DNA from: CAZGGW01 sp964525365 | GTDB taxonomy: Bacteria; Bacillota_I; Bacilli_A; RF39; UBA660 | Assembly (NCBI GenBank): GCA_964525365.1 | Contig: CAZGGW010000002.1 | Span: forward strand, 1 to 53,114 | DNA length: 53,114 nt | Direction: 5' to 3' | Shown: positions 31,705-40,805 of the stretch, in pieces | How positions within the stretch are numbered: the stretch's first letter is position 1 | Layout: each line of letters opens with the position of its first letter | Translations under genes and position numbers: made by a program | Notes under the pieces: generated by a model | The model's database searches: none | Told to the model about the DNA's origin: nothing | Seen by the model: the letters and a program-made list of their open reading frames with translations, nothing else

Positions 31705-34137
31705 ATGGATCATAATAGAGATAGATTGGAAGAAAATAATATAGTTAATGAAATAAGTAGTTCTTTTATGGAGTACTCATTAAGTGTAATAAAATCAAGA
31801 GCATTACCAGATTTAAGAGATGGATTGAAACCGGTACATAGAAGAATATTATATTCTATGTATGAATCGGGTTATACTCCAGATAAGTCTCACAAAAAAA
31901 GTGCAAGAATTGTGGGGGATGTTATGGGAAAATATCATCCTCATGGTGATTCTTCAATATATGAAGCTATGGTAAGAATGGCACAAGATTTTAATTATCG
32001 TTATATGCTTGTAGATGGACATGGAAATTTCGGAAACATTGAAGGATATGGTGCTGCTGCAATGCGTTATACTGAATCAAGACTTTCTAAAATTTCACTA
32101 GAATTATTAAGAGATATAAACAAAAACACAGTAGATTTTGTAGATAATTTTGATGGATTAGAAAAAGAACCTGTTGTGATTCCATCAAGATTTCCAAACA
32201 TATTGGTAAATGGTACAATGGGTATCGCAGTGGGTATGGCAACAAATATCCCACCACATAATCTTGGAGAAGTAATTGATGGCTGTGTGGCATATATAAA
32301 TAATCCAGAGATTAGTACACTAGAATTGATGAATTATGTTAAAGGACCTGATTTTCCAACAGGTGGATTAATATTAGGTACAAAAGGGATAAAACAAGCA
32401 TATGAAACTGGTAGGGGGACAATTACAATAAGAAGTAAAGCTTCTATAGAAGAAAAAGATGGAAAAAATTATATTATTGTAGATGAAGTTCCATACGGAG
32501 TTAATACATCAGAACTAAAAAACAAAGTCGCAGAGCTTGTTCATAATAAGACATTAGAAGGAATTTCAGACTATCATACCGATTTAAAAAATGGAATTAA
32601 AATTACAATTACTTTAAAGAAAGATGCTAATCCTCAAGTTATATTAAATAAATTATATAAACACACACAATTTCAAATAAATTATGGAATAATATTTTTA
32701 ATGTTGGATGGTATTACACCTAAAACATTGGGATTAAAAAGCATCATATCCAAATATATTGATTTTCAAAAGGAAATAATATATAGAAGAACAAGGTTTG
32801 ATTTAGATAAAGCTGAAAAACGTGTTCATATATTAGAAGGATTAAAAATTGCCTTAGACAACATTGATGAAGTAATAAAAATTATAAAATCTTCCAAAAC
32901 CGACGATATTGCAAAAGAACAGTTATCTTTAAAATTTGGTTTAGACAACATACAAGCAGAAGCAATTTTAGAAATGAAGTTGCGACGTTTGACTGGATTA
33001 GAAAGAGATAAAATTGAAGCTGAATTAAAAGAATTAGAAAAATTAATTAGTGAATTATTATCTATACTAGCTTCGGATAAAAAAGTATTAGAAATAATAC
33101 AGAAAGAGTTAATTGAAATAAAAGAAAAATATGGCGATGAGAGAAAAACAAAAATTGATATGACGTCTATTGAATATATAGAAGACGAATCTTTAATTCC
33201 ATCAGAGAATATAATTGTTACTATAACTTCAAACAACTATATCAAACGTTTGACTGAAGATTCATATAAAACGCAACATAGAGGTGGAGTTGGAGTAAAG
33301 GGAATAACTATAAATGAAGAAGATTGTGTAGAGCAAATAATACATTTAAATACACATGATTACATAATGTTCTTTTCAAATATGGGAAAAGTATATAGAT
33401 TAAAAGGATATGAAATTCCAGAATTTTCTAAAGTTTCAAAAGGAATACCTGTTGTTAATTTAATTCAAATAGAAAAAGAAGAAAAAATAAAACAAATACT
33501 AAAAGTAGAGAAAGATGACACAAACAAATATTTGATAGTATCAACAAAAAAAGGATTAATTAAAAAATCCAAAATTGAAGATTTTGAAAATATAAGAAAA
33601 ACCGGAAAAATAGCAATAAAACTAAAAGATGAAGACGAATTAATATCTGTAAATAAAACAAATGGAAATGATGAAATAATTATGTGTTCTTCTCTTGGCA
33701 AAATGGTTAGATTTAATGAAAATCAAATTAGAGTAATGGGCAGAACAGCTAGCGGAGTAAAAGGAATAAACACATTAAACAGTAGCTGCGTTGGCACAGA
33801 AATAACAAATAAAGATGAACAAATTTTAATAGTAACGCAAAATGGTTATGGTAAAATAACTCCAACATCAGAATATAGAGAAATAAAGCGAGGTGGGAAA
33901 GGAGTTAAAGCATTATCTGTTACGAATAAAAATGGAAATATAATAGGATTTAAGTCAATAGACAAATCAAATGTAGATCTTCTTTTAATGACAAAAGCAG
34001 GTGTTGTTATAAGAATAAAAGTAGAAGATATAAGTAAAAGTGGCAGAGTAACTCAAGGTGTTCGACTTATAAAATTAAAAGAAAATAATATAGTTTCATC
34101 AATATCTGTTTTAAAAGAAAATATTAATGATGATTAA
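31705..34137 (+). CDS. gyrA: DNA gyrase subunit A
   Basis: GyrA breaks and rejoins DNA. The 810-residue protein has the catalytic Tyr in AAMRYTE. Its quinolone-resistance region keeps GDSSIYEA with Ser at the usual resistance position. The C-terminal beta-pinwheel carries the GyrA-box HRGGVGVKG. I chose the ATG at 31705, with GAGGTG six bases upstream, over the ATG at 31684. A parS palindrome forms its terminator. Confidence 0.98.
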   Translation: MDHNRDRLEENNIVNEISSSFMEYSLSVIKSRALPDLRDGLKPVHRRILYSMYESGYTPDKSHKKSARIVGDVMGKYHPHGDSSIYEAMVRMAQDFNYRYMLVDGHGNFGNIEGYGAAAMRYTESRLSKISLELLRDINKNTVDFVDNFDGLEKEPVVIPSRFPNILVNGTMGIAVGMATNIPPHNLGEVIDGCVAYINNPEISTLELMNYVKGPDFPTGGLILGTKGIKQAYETGRGTITIRSKASIEEKDGKNYIIVDEVPYGVNTSELKNKVAELVHNKTLEGISDYHTDLKNGIKITITLKKDANPQVILNKLYKHTQFQINYGIIFLMLDGITPKTLGLKSIISKYIDFQKEIIYRRTRFDLDKAEKRVHILEGLKIALDNIDEVIKIIKSSKTDDIAKEQLSLKFGLDNIQAEAILEMKLRRLTGLERDKIEAELKELEKLISELLSILASDKKVLEIIQKELIEIKEKYGDERKTKIDMTSIEYIEDESLIPSENIIVTITSNNYIKRLTEDSYKTQHRGGVGVKGITINEEDCVEQIIHLNTHDYIMFFSNMGKVYRLKGYEIPEFSKVSKGIPVVNLIQIEKEEKIKQILKVEKDDTNKYLIVSTKKGLIKKSKIEDFENIRKTGKIAIKLKDEDELISVNKTNGNDEIIMCSSLGKMVRFNENQIRVMGRTASGVKGINTLNSSCVGTEITNKDEQILIVTQNGYGKITPTSEYREIKRGGKGVKALSVTNKNGNIIGFKSIDKSNVDLLLMTKAGVVIRIKVEDISKSGRVTQGVRLIKLKENNIVSSISVLKENINDD

Positions 34138-34145
34138 AAAAATAA

Positions 34146-34161
34146 TGTTCCACGTGGAACA
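34146..34161. promoter_or_regulatory. Perfect parS site inside the gyrA terminator hairpin
   Basis: TGTTCCACGTGGAACA matches the ParB/Spo0J parS consensus exactly. The symmetry extends to 26 bp (34141-34166) and is flanked by A-run and T-run, so the same DNA can form an intrinsic terminator for gyrA. Confidence 0.9.
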
Positions 34162-34178
34162 TTATTTTTTTAATTAAA

Positions 34179-34194
34179 AGTTTCACGTGGAACA
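34179..34194. promoter_or_regulatory. Second parS site
   Basis: AGTTTCACGTGGAACA matches the known variant TGTTTCACGTGGAACA except for the first base. It lies 33 bp after the first site. Confidence 0.8.
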
Positions 34195-34205
34195 TTTAAT
34201 TAAAA

Positions 34206-34234
34206 TTGAATTTTTTCGATTTGTATTATATAAT
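34206..34234 (+). promoter_or_regulatory. Sigma-A promoter of the SRP RNA
   Basis: TTGAAT (34206-34211), 17-bp spacer, TATAAT (34229-34234). Transcription would start near G34241. Confidence 0.8.
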
Positions 34235-34240
34235 GTAATA

Positions 34241-34318
34241 GGTGCAATATATACTTTAGAAACAGGTCAGGACTGGAAAGTAGCATCCTTAATAATTGTA
34301 TATATGTGTGCCTTTATT
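34241..34318 (+). ncRNA. ffs: Signal recognition particle RNA (4.5S-like small form)
   Basis: The conserved domain IV loop is visible as GGTCAGGACTGGAAAGTAGCA (34265-34285 region; the GUCAGG and GGAA ... AGCA internal loops). The 5' GGTGCAATATATAC pairs with the 3' GTATATATGTGTGCC, and a T-rich run follows. At about 75-80 bases it is the short form. It binds Ffh for co-translational targeting. Position between gyrA and tadA-dnaX matches the B. subtilis scr region. Confidence 0.92.
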
Positions 34319-34331
34319 TTTGAGGTGAAGG

Positions 34332-34742
34332 TTGAAAAATGAAATAATAGAAGAAATGTTGATTTTGGCAAACAAAGCAAAAAAAAAGAATGAGATTCCA
34401 GTTTCTGCGGTTATAACAAAAAACAATAAAATTTATGCGAAGGCATATAATAAAAAAAGTAAAAGTAACGATTTGTTGGGACATGCAGAAATACTTGCAA
34501 TAAAAAAAGCTATTAGGAAGAATAAAGATTGGAGACTTGATAGCTTTGAAATGTATACTACTATGAAACCATGTAAAATGTGCGAAGCTATAATAAATGA
34601 ATCTAGAATAAAAAAAGTGTATTACCTTGTAGAAAATCAAAAGAAAAAAACCGAGGGCTTTAAGTATATAAAATTAAAAAATTCATGTGAAACTGAATAC
34701 TTAGAAATATTAAAATCTTTTTTTAAAAAAAAAAGAAAATAA
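34332..34742 (+). CDS. tadA: tRNA-specific adenosine deaminase
   Basis: TadA converts wobble A34 of tRNA-Arg(ACG) to inosine. The 136-residue protein has the zinc deaminase motifs HAEI (catalytic Glu) and PCKMCEA. It starts at TTG 34332 with GAGGTG six bases upstream; the next Met is inside the first helix. Slightly short but complete. Confidence 0.93.
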   Translation: MKNEIIEEMLILANKAKKKNEIPVSAVITKNNKIYAKAYNKKSKSNDLLGHAEILAIKKAIRKNKDWRLDSFEMYTTMKPCKMCEAIINESRIKKVYYLVENQKKKTEGFKYIKLKNSCETEYLEILKSFFKKKRK

Positions 34743-34789
34743 TGTATTTGTAAAAATTAAATGTTATAATAATTAAAGAAGGAAATATT

Positions 34790-36472
34790 ATGAATTATAT
34801 CGCACTTTATCGAAAATATAGGCCGGCGAACTTTGAAGAAGTGTCTGGCCAAGATGTTATAGTTAAAATTTTAAAAAATAGCATAACAGAAAAAAAAATT
34901 AGCCATGCATATTTGTTTAGCGGTCCGAGAGGAACTGGAAAGACTAGTGTTGCTAAAATATTTTCTCATGCGGTTAACTGTATAACACCAATTGATGGTG
35001 AACCATGTGGCAAATGTGAAATATGTAAAAAACTTAAAGATAATATGGTTGATGTTATAGAAATGGATGCTGCCAGTAACAATGGCGTAGATGAAATAAG
35101 AGAAATTAGAAATAATGTAAAATTGGCACCTTCTTTTTGTAAATATAAAATTTATATAATAGATGAAGTTCATATGCTGTCTTCAGGCGCATTTAATGCT
35201 CTTCTTAAAACATTAGAAGAGCCACCTCAACATGTGATATTTATATTGGCAACTACCGAAATTCAAAAAATACCCCTAACTATTATTTCTAGATGTCAAA
35301 GATTTGATTTTAAAAAAATAACAATTACTAAATTGGAAGAAAAATTAGAATATATTGCTAAAAAGGAAAAAATTGATGTTGATAAAACAGCAATAAAACT
35401 TATTTCTCAGATTAGCGATGGTGGGTTTAGAGATGCTATAAATATTTTAGATCAATTAAATGCTATCTCATCAAAAAAAATAACTTTAGAAGACATATAT
35501 AAAATAACAGGAACTATATCAGAAGAAATTATCGAACAATTATTCGTTAATATAAAAAATCACAATTTAAAGGAAGGATTGACTCTTACCAATCGATTTT
35601 ATGAAACCGGCAAAAATCTTTCTTTAATTGCAAATCAAATGCTATTATATTTGAGAGATATCAACATTAATAACAATCTTCATAATTATTTTGATAAAGA
35701 ATATGAAGAAAGATTAAATATATTTACATGCTTTAATAGCGAATATTGCTTTGAAATGTCTAATATATTAATAAAACTTATAGAAGAATTAAAAAAGTCA
35801 CATACACAAAACATCATATTTGAAGTATATTATTTATATTTATATAATTTTTATAATAAAGAAAATATAGGTGAAGAGAGTCAAAAAAATATTTCCCGGG
35901 AAATAATGCAAAAAAACGATCAAAAAAATGATCAAAAAAAATCAAAAATAAATTTGGCGCAAACTCCTGCAAATAGAGGCTTTGAAGAAAAACCACAAAA
36001 AAAAATCAAAGAAATTTTTATTAATAATATACTATCTGAGGCTTCGAAAGAAGACTTAAAAAACTTAAAAAATAATTTTCAAAAGCGTCTAGACTTTATT
36101 TCTTCAAAAAAGTATAATAATATTGTTAATATATTAAATTATTGTGAACCTGTTGTTTGCTCAAAAAATTATATATTATTTAAATGTAAATTAAATATAG
36201 ATTTATTTGAATCAAACATAGAAAAAATAACTAACTTTATGGAGCAAATCACGGGACTAAGATATGAAATTCTTGGTATAAAAGAAGAAGAATGGATTAA
36301 AGAAAAACAAAACTATATAAATAATAGAAGAAATGGTGTAATATATAAAAAAATAGAAAACATTAAAGATGCAATGGGCAATACCAAAATAAAATCTGAA
36401 AACAAAGATTTGCCAAAAATAGTTAAAAAAGCTGTAGATATTTTTGGAGAAAGTAATATTATAATAAAATAG
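34790..36472 (+). CDS. dnaX: DNA polymerase III subunit tau (gamma/tau)
   Basis: DnaX is the clamp-loader ATPase and organiser. The 560-residue protein has Walker A GPRGTGKT, the zinc cysteines of GEPCGKCEICKKL, DEVHML, and the SRC motif ISRCQRFDF. After domain III comes a Lys/Gln/Asn-rich linker (about 360-400) coded by several A7-A8 runs. The variable C-terminal domain that contacts the polymerase follows. A Noc-binding site lies in the same linker. Poly-A slippage could yield a short gamma form (see findings). Confidence 0.96.
   Translation: MNYIALYRKYRPANFEEVSGQDVIVKILKNSITEKKISHAYLFSGPRGTGKTSVAKIFSHAVNCITPIDGEPCGKCEICKKLKDNMVDVIEMDAASNNGVDEIREIRNNVKLAPSFCKYKIYIIDEVHMLSSGAFNALLKTLEEPPQHVIFILATTEIQKIPLTIISRCQRFDFKKITITKLEEKLEYIAKKEKIDVDKTAIKLISQISDGGFRDAINILDQLNAISSKKITLEDIYKITGTISEEIIEQLFVNIKNHNLKEGLTLTNRFYETGKNLSLIANQMLLYLRDININNNLHNYFDKEYEERLNIFTCFNSEYCFEMSNILIKLIEELKKSHTQNIIFEVYYLYLYNFYNKENIGEESQKNISREIMQKNDQKNDQKKSKINLAQTPANRGFEEKPQKKIKEIFINNILSEASKEDLKNLKNNFQKRLDFISSKKYNNIVNILNYCEPVVCSKNYILFKCKLNIDLFESNIEKITNFMEQITGLRYEILGIKEEEWIKEKQNYINNRRNGVIYKKIENIKDAMGNTKIKSENKDLPKIVKKAVDIFGESNIIIK
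35883..35941 (+). other. Cluster of A7-A8 runs in the dnaX linker
   Basis: Four homopolymer runs (A7 at 35883-35889, A7 at 35910-35916, A7 at 35922-35928, A8 at 35934-35941) lie in the dnaX linker. Slippage at the A8 run would meet a stop in either alternative frame (TAA after five codons for one A less, TAG after about fifteen for one A more). Confidence 0.6.
35891..35904. promoter_or_regulatory. Perfect Noc-binding site inside dnaX
   Basis: ATTTCCCGGGAAAT is the exact 14-bp palindromic consensus bound by Noc in B. subtilis. It is a very GC-rich core in this DNA and is kept within a coding linker. Confidence 0.85.
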
Positions 36473-36481
36473 GAGGAAAAT

Positions 36482-36775
36482 ATGAATATTCAAAATTTAA
36501 TGGCTCAAGCAAAAAAAATGCAAGATGGAATGGAGAAAACAATAAAAGAAATAGAAGAAATGGAGTTTATATCAGAAAAAAATGGTATAAAAATAGTCGT
36601 TTATGGTTCAAATGTAGTTAAACAAATTATAATTAATGATAAAAACTTATTAAAAGATGATGAATTACTATCTGATGTTATATTGCTTACAGTAAATGAT
36701 GCTCTTTCACAAGTTAAAAAGATAAAGGAAGAGAAATTAGGAAAATATAGTGCGGGTCTAGGAGGAATGTTCTAA
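36482..36775 (+). CDS. ebfC: Nucleoid-associated protein YbaB/EbfC
   Basis: A 97-residue DNA-binding protein always found between dnaX and recR. The start MNIQNLMAQAKKMQDGM and the GKYSAGLGGMF end are typical. Its biological role is not settled. A one-base overlap (TAATG) couples it to recR. Confidence 0.94.
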   Translation: MNIQNLMAQAKKMQDGMEKTIKEIEEMEFISEKNGIKIVVYGSNVVKQIIINDKNLLKDDELLSDVILLTVNDALSQVKKIKEEKLGKYSAGLGGMF

Positions 36776-37371
36776 TGATATATCCAAAATCTTTTGAAAA
36801 CTTGATGGAAAGTTTTCAAAAATTGCCGGGTATAGGTGAAAAATCTTCAGAAAGATTTGTTTATTATATATATGGACTTGCAACAGAAGATATTGAAGAT
36901 TTTGCAAAAAATCTTTTAAATTTTAAAAAAAAAATAAAAAAATGTGAAATATGTGGACATTATACCGATGAGAAAATATGTAATATATGTAAACAAGAAA
37001 ATAGAAATAAAAAAGTGATTTGCGTAGTAGAAGATTCAAAAAGTGTTTTTGCACTTGAAAAATCACAAAATTATAAAGGTGTTTATCATGTCTTAAACGG
37101 ACTTATATCTCCAATAGATAATATAAATCCTGAAGATATTAATCTCAACTCATTAGTTAATGATAGAATTAAAACCGCAGAAGAAATAATAATAGCATTA
37201 AACCCATCAATAGAAGGTGAAACAACTTCATTATATATACAAAAACTTTTAGAAAAGAAAAATATAAAAATTTCCAGGCTTTCTTATGGAATTCCTGTTG
37301 GAACTGATATTGAATATTTGGATCCTATAGTAGTATTAAAAGCATTTGAAGATAGAAAAACAATTTCATAA
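36775..37371 (+). CDS. recR: Recombination mediator RecR
   Basis: RecR works with RecF and RecO to load RecA. The 198-residue protein has a helix-hairpin-helix (LPGIGEKSSERFVYY), a C4 zinc finger (CEICGHYTDEKICNIC) and a TOPRIM domain (VVEDSKSVFALE, LNPSIEGE). Full length. Confidence 0.96.
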   Translation: MIYPKSFENLMESFQKLPGIGEKSSERFVYYIYGLATEDIEDFAKNLLNFKKKIKKCEICGHYTDEKICNICKQENRNKKVICVVEDSKSVFALEKSQNYKGVYHVLNGLISPIDNINPEDINLNSLVNDRIKTAEEIIIALNPSIEGETTSLYIQKLLEKKNIKISRLSYGIPVGTDIEYLDPIVVLKAFEDRKTIS

Positions 37372-37410
37372 TACGTAAGAATTATAGTATAATTAATATG
37401 AAGGAACAAA

Positions 37411-37593
37411 ATGGAAAAAATATTTTTTATAATCAAAAAAATTGTAATATCTATTTCTTTAATTTATTCTTTTAATTTAATGATTAGTAAGATGAATTTG
37501 ATTGTTCCAATAAATTATATAACTGTAGGCGGAACAGCAATTTTAGGAATGCCATTTATGCTTATGACAATTTTACTCAAAATTATTTTATAA
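37411..37593 (+). CDS. bofA: BofA-like inhibitor of pro-sigma-K processing
   Basis: A 60-residue protein with two hydrophobic segments. The C-terminal VPINYITVGGTAILGMPFML corresponds to the BofA block VPINLVTTAISGILGIPG. In Bacillus BofA holds SpoIVFB inactive in the mother cell until the forespore signals. Position directly after recR matches B. subtilis. AAGGAAC is the ribosome site. The protein is shorter than B. subtilis BofA (about 87 residues), so the call rests on the C-terminal block and synteny. Confidence 0.8.
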   Translation: MEKIFFIIKKIVISISLIYSFNLMISKMNLIVPINYITVGGTAILGMPFMLMTILLKIIL

Positions 37594-37603
37594 GGAGAAT
37601 AGA

Positions 37604-38422
37604 ATGGAAAAATTAGAAAATATTTTTAATAAAATAAAAGAAAACAACAAACTTGGACATGCTTTTTTAATAGGAAATACTACGTATGAGGACATTGCTC
37701 CGCAAATAGAAAAAGTTATTGCATCTTCTATTTTTTTATCTAACATAAAAATAGAAAATAATCCCAGTATTATTATAATAAATCCTGAGAACGGAATAAT
37801 AAGTAAAGAAGCAATAGAAGATCTACAACTGCGAATAAAAAACAAATCACAGATTTCAAAAAATAAAATATATATTATTTGCGAATGCGAAAAAATGAAT
37901 TTATTCTCAGCAAATAGTTTATTGAAAATGCTGGAAGATCCAGAAGAAAATGTATATGCATTCCTAATTACTTCAAATATAAGTTCGGTTCTAGAAACAA
38001 TAAGGTCTCGTTGTGAACTGATTTTATTAAATACTGATTTCATAAGTTCTAAAGCAATAGAAGAATTTTCAGAAGAAGAAAAAAAAGTTATTGTAGAATT
38101 TATAAAATCAATAGAGCATTATAAAAAAACTATAATTGCATATAATGATAAGATAAAAATAAAAAATTTAACAAAAAAAGATTTAAAAAAGACACTAATA
38201 ATGATACAATTTTTTTATATTGATTGTTTAAAATTTGCTCTTGGGAATGAGCCTCAAATATTTAAAGATAATTTAGACTTTATTAAAACTGTTATTGAAT
38301 CAACTACTTTAATAAATTTATCAAAAAAAATATTAATTATAAATGAATCAATAAAATCTATAGAATACAATTTAAATTTATCCATGATATTTGATGGTTT
38401 AATGATAAAATTAAATGAATGA
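37604..38422 (+). CDS. holB: DNA polymerase III subunit delta prime
   Basis: Delta prime is part of the clamp loader. The 272-residue protein has GHAFLIG in place of a Walker A (delta prime does not hydrolyse ATP) and the arginine-finger SRC motif in IRSRCELI. It lacks the four-Cys zinc module seen in most delta prime subunits and is shorter than the usual 310-330. Context (bofA-holB-ricT) supports the call. Confidence 0.85.
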   Translation: MEKLENIFNKIKENNKLGHAFLIGNTTYEDIAPQIEKVIASSIFLSNIKIENNPSIIIINPENGIISKEAIEDLQLRIKNKSQISKNKIYIICECEKMNLFSANSLLKMLEDPEENVYAFLITSNISSVLETIRSRCELILLNTDFISSKAIEEFSEEEKKVIVEFIKSIEHYKKTIIAYNDKIKIKNLTKKDLKKTLIMIQFFYIDCLKFALGNEPQIFKDNLDFIKTVIESTTLINLSKKILIINESIKSIEYNLNLSMIFDGLMIKLNE

Positions 38423-38438
38423 AGGAGTAATAGATAAG

Positions 38439-39242
38439 ATGAAAATAATAGCTATAAAATTCAAAGAAAATGGAAAAAATTATTATTTTGATACAAATAA
38501 TTTAGATTTGAATTTTGGAGATAACGTAATAGTGGACACAGAAAAAGGTCTACAATTTGGAAACGTTTGCTCTGAAGAAATTGTTATTGATAATGAAAAA
38601 AAAGATGATTACTATAATAAAATATTAAAAGTAGCAAATGAAAAAGATATTGAAGCAAATATAAGAAATGATATAGATGCTATGAAAGCTTTGGAAAAAG
38701 CTAAAGAGATTTCACTAAATTTAAAATTAAATATGAAATTTATTGAAGCAAAGTTTAATTTTGATCGTACACAATTAATATTTTATTTTAACGCAGAAAA
38801 TCGAGTTGACTTTAGAGAACTAGCAAAACAGTTAGCTTCAATATATAGAACAAGAATAGAATTAAGACAAATTGGAGTAAGAGATAAAGCTAAAGCTATT
38901 TCTGGAGTTGGTGTATGTGGAAGAAAACTATGTTGTTCCGCATTTTTGAAAGATTTAGATTCCGTATCAATTAACATGGCAAAAAATCAGAATATTGCCT
39001 TAAATCCAAATAAAATAAATGGCGCGTGTGGTCGCTTATTGTGTTGTTTGAATTTTGAAGACTGTTTATATACGCAAAATAGAAAGGACATGCCAGAAGT
39101 TGGAGAAGTAATAGAGTTAGAAGGTAAAAAAGGAATTGTAAGTTTTATAGATATTCCAAACAAAAAATATATAGTTAATTGTGAGAATGGTGGGAAGATA
39201 GAGGTTTGCCTTGAAGAAGAATGCGAAAATTGTGATAAATGA
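38439..39242 (+). CDS. ricT: RicT (YaaT) PSP1-domain iron-sulfur regulatory protein
   Basis: RicT works with RicA and RicF in a complex that affects RNase Y, biofilm, competence and sporulation in Bacillus. The 267-residue protein has the FTFDR-like FNFDRTQLIFYFNAENRVDFR block, VRDKAK and the cysteine-rich CGRKLCCSAF and CGRLLCCLNF motifs that bind 4Fe-4S. The start at 38439 has GGAG 11 bases upstream; an ATG at 38415 has none. Confidence 0.93.
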   Translation: MKIIAIKFKENGKNYYFDTNNLDLNFGDNVIVDTEKGLQFGNVCSEEIVIDNEKKDDYYNKILKVANEKDIEANIRNDIDAMKALEKAKEISLNLKLNMKFIEAKFNFDRTQLIFYFNAENRVDFRELAKQLASIYRTRIELRQIGVRDKAKAISGVGVCGRKLCCSAFLKDLDSVSINMAKNQNIALNPNKINGACGRLLCCLNFEDCLYTQNRKDMPEVGEVIELEGKKGIVSFIDIPNKKYIVNCENGGKIEVCLEEECENCDK

Positions 39243-39948
39243 TTTGGTGGGATTTAAGTGCAGAAAAATATTTCAATGTGAAGATTATTTAAAATTTAGT
39301 TTAGATTCAATATTATTGTCAAACTTTGTTACAATTAAAAAATCTGCACAAAAAATATTAGATATAGGAACAGGCAATGCTCCAATTCCACTTATTTTAT
39401 CTACCAGAACTAAAGCAGAAATATACGCCATAGAAATTCAAAAGGAACTTTTTTTATTAGCAGAAAAAACGATAAAGATAAATAATTTAGAAGATCAAGT
39501 TAAAATAATAAATCAAGATATAAAAGAATATTCAAAGATAAGTGAAAGCGATGTTTTTGATATAATAACTTGTAATCCGCCATATTTTAAATTGAATCAA
39601 GAAAGTATAATAAATAAAAATAAAATAAAGTCTGCTGCAAGACATGAAATATCACTTACAACAGAAGGAGTTATTAAGATTTCAAGAAAACTATTAAAAA
39701 ACAATGGAAGTTTAGTTTTAATTCATCGCACGGAACGTTTAGCAGAAATTATAAACTTATTAAAAAAATACAATTTGGAGCCTAAAAGAGTTCGATTTGT
39801 ATATCCTAAAAAAGGTAAAAATTCAAATTTATTTCTTATAGAGGCAAGTAAAAACGGAAAAATCGGATTAAAACTAGAATATCCACTAATAATAAATGAA
39901 GAAAATGGTAATTATACAAAAAAAGTTTTAGAAATGATGGGGAGATGA
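39211..39948 (+). CDS. trmN6: tRNA1(Val) adenine37-N6-methyltransferase-like protein
   Basis: A class I methyltransferase of the YabB/TrmN6 family. The 245-residue protein has the FSLDSILLS N-terminal block, ILDIGTGNAPIPLILS (SAM site) and CNPPYF (catalytic N6 motif). TTG start at 39211 with GAGG six bases upstream, overlapping ricT by 32 bases. B. subtilis has yabA between these genes, absent here. Confidence 0.88.
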   Translation: MKKNAKIVINDLVGFKCRKIFQCEDYLKFSLDSILLSNFVTIKKSAQKILDIGTGNAPIPLILSTRTKAEIYAIEIQKELFLLAEKTIKINNLEDQVKIINQDIKEYSKISESDVFDIITCNPPYFKLNQESIINKNKIKSAARHEISLTTEGVIKISRKLLKNNGSLVLIHRTERLAEIINLLKKYNLEPKRVRFVYPKKGKNSNLFLIEASKNGKIGLKLEYPLIINEENGNYTKKVLEMMGR

Positions 39949-39950
39949 AA

Positions 39951-40805
39951 ATGCAGGTTCAAAAAAGTTATGAAAATAGTGAAAAAGGAAAATTATATAT
40001 TATTCCAACGCCAATAGGTAATGTAGAAGATATAACTTTGAGATCAATTAATATATTAAAGTATGTAGATGTTATATATTCTGAAGATACAAGGGAAACA
40101 AAAAAACTACTTGATAAATTAGACATAAAGAAAGTTTTAATATCATGTCATAAGTATAATGAGAACAAAATAAAGAATGATTTGGTAAAAGAATTGAAAA
40201 CCGGCAAAAACCTTGCTCTTGTCACAGATAGAGGAACTCCTCTGATTAGTGATCCGGGCTTTATTGTTTCTAAATTTTGTATAGAAAATGGTATAGACGT
40301 TATAGCTTTACCAGGCGCCAGCGCACTTTTACCAGCATTAAATATGTCTGGAATTGAATCAAATCATTTTTTGTTTTATGGCTTTTTGAATAATAAAGAT
40401 TCAATAGTAAAAAAAGAAATGAAAGATTTTTTAAAATTCCCTTATACAATAGTAATTTATGAATCTCCACATAGAATAATTAAAACATTGGAAAATATGT
40501 TTTCAATATTAGGAAATAGAAATATAAGCATATCTCGTGAAATATCAAAAATTTATGAAGAAGTGTTTAGAGGTACAATTGAAGAAGCATTAAATTATTA
40601 TTTAGAACCCAAAGGTGAATTTGTGATAATACTGGAAAAAGCGGTAATAGAAGAAGAATATGATGAAAATATTTTGCTTACTGAAATAGAAGAACTAATA
40701 AAATCCGGGAATACTAATAAAGATGCTGTACAACTTATATCAAAAAAATATAATATTTCTAAAAATTTATTGTATAATAAATTTGAAAGGAAAAGAAAAA
40801 ACTAA
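39951..40805 (+). CDS. rsmI: 16S rRNA (cytidine1402-2'-O)-methyltransferase
   Basis: RsmI methylates the 2'-O of C1402 in 16S rRNA. The 284-residue SAM-dependent tetrapyrrole-methylase-fold protein shows IIPTPIGNVEDI, SEDTRETKKLL, TDRGTPLISDPGF, LPGASALLPAL and FYGFL. The start at 39951 has GGGGAG six bases upstream; the ATG at 39945 abuts that site. It is followed by pth with an overlapping stop-start. Confidence 0.96.
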   Translation: MQVQKSYENSEKGKLYIIPTPIGNVEDITLRSINILKYVDVIYSEDTRETKKLLDKLDIKKVLISCHKYNENKIKNDLVKELKTGKNLALVTDRGTPLISDPGFIVSKFCIENGIDVIALPGASALLPALNMSGIESNHFLFYGFLNNKDSIVKKEMKDFLKFPYTIVIYESPHRIIKTLENMFSILGNRNISISREISKIYEEVFRGTIEEALNYYLEPKGEFVIILEKAVIEEEYDENILLTEIEELIKSGNTNKDAVQLISKKYNISKNLLYNKFERKRKN

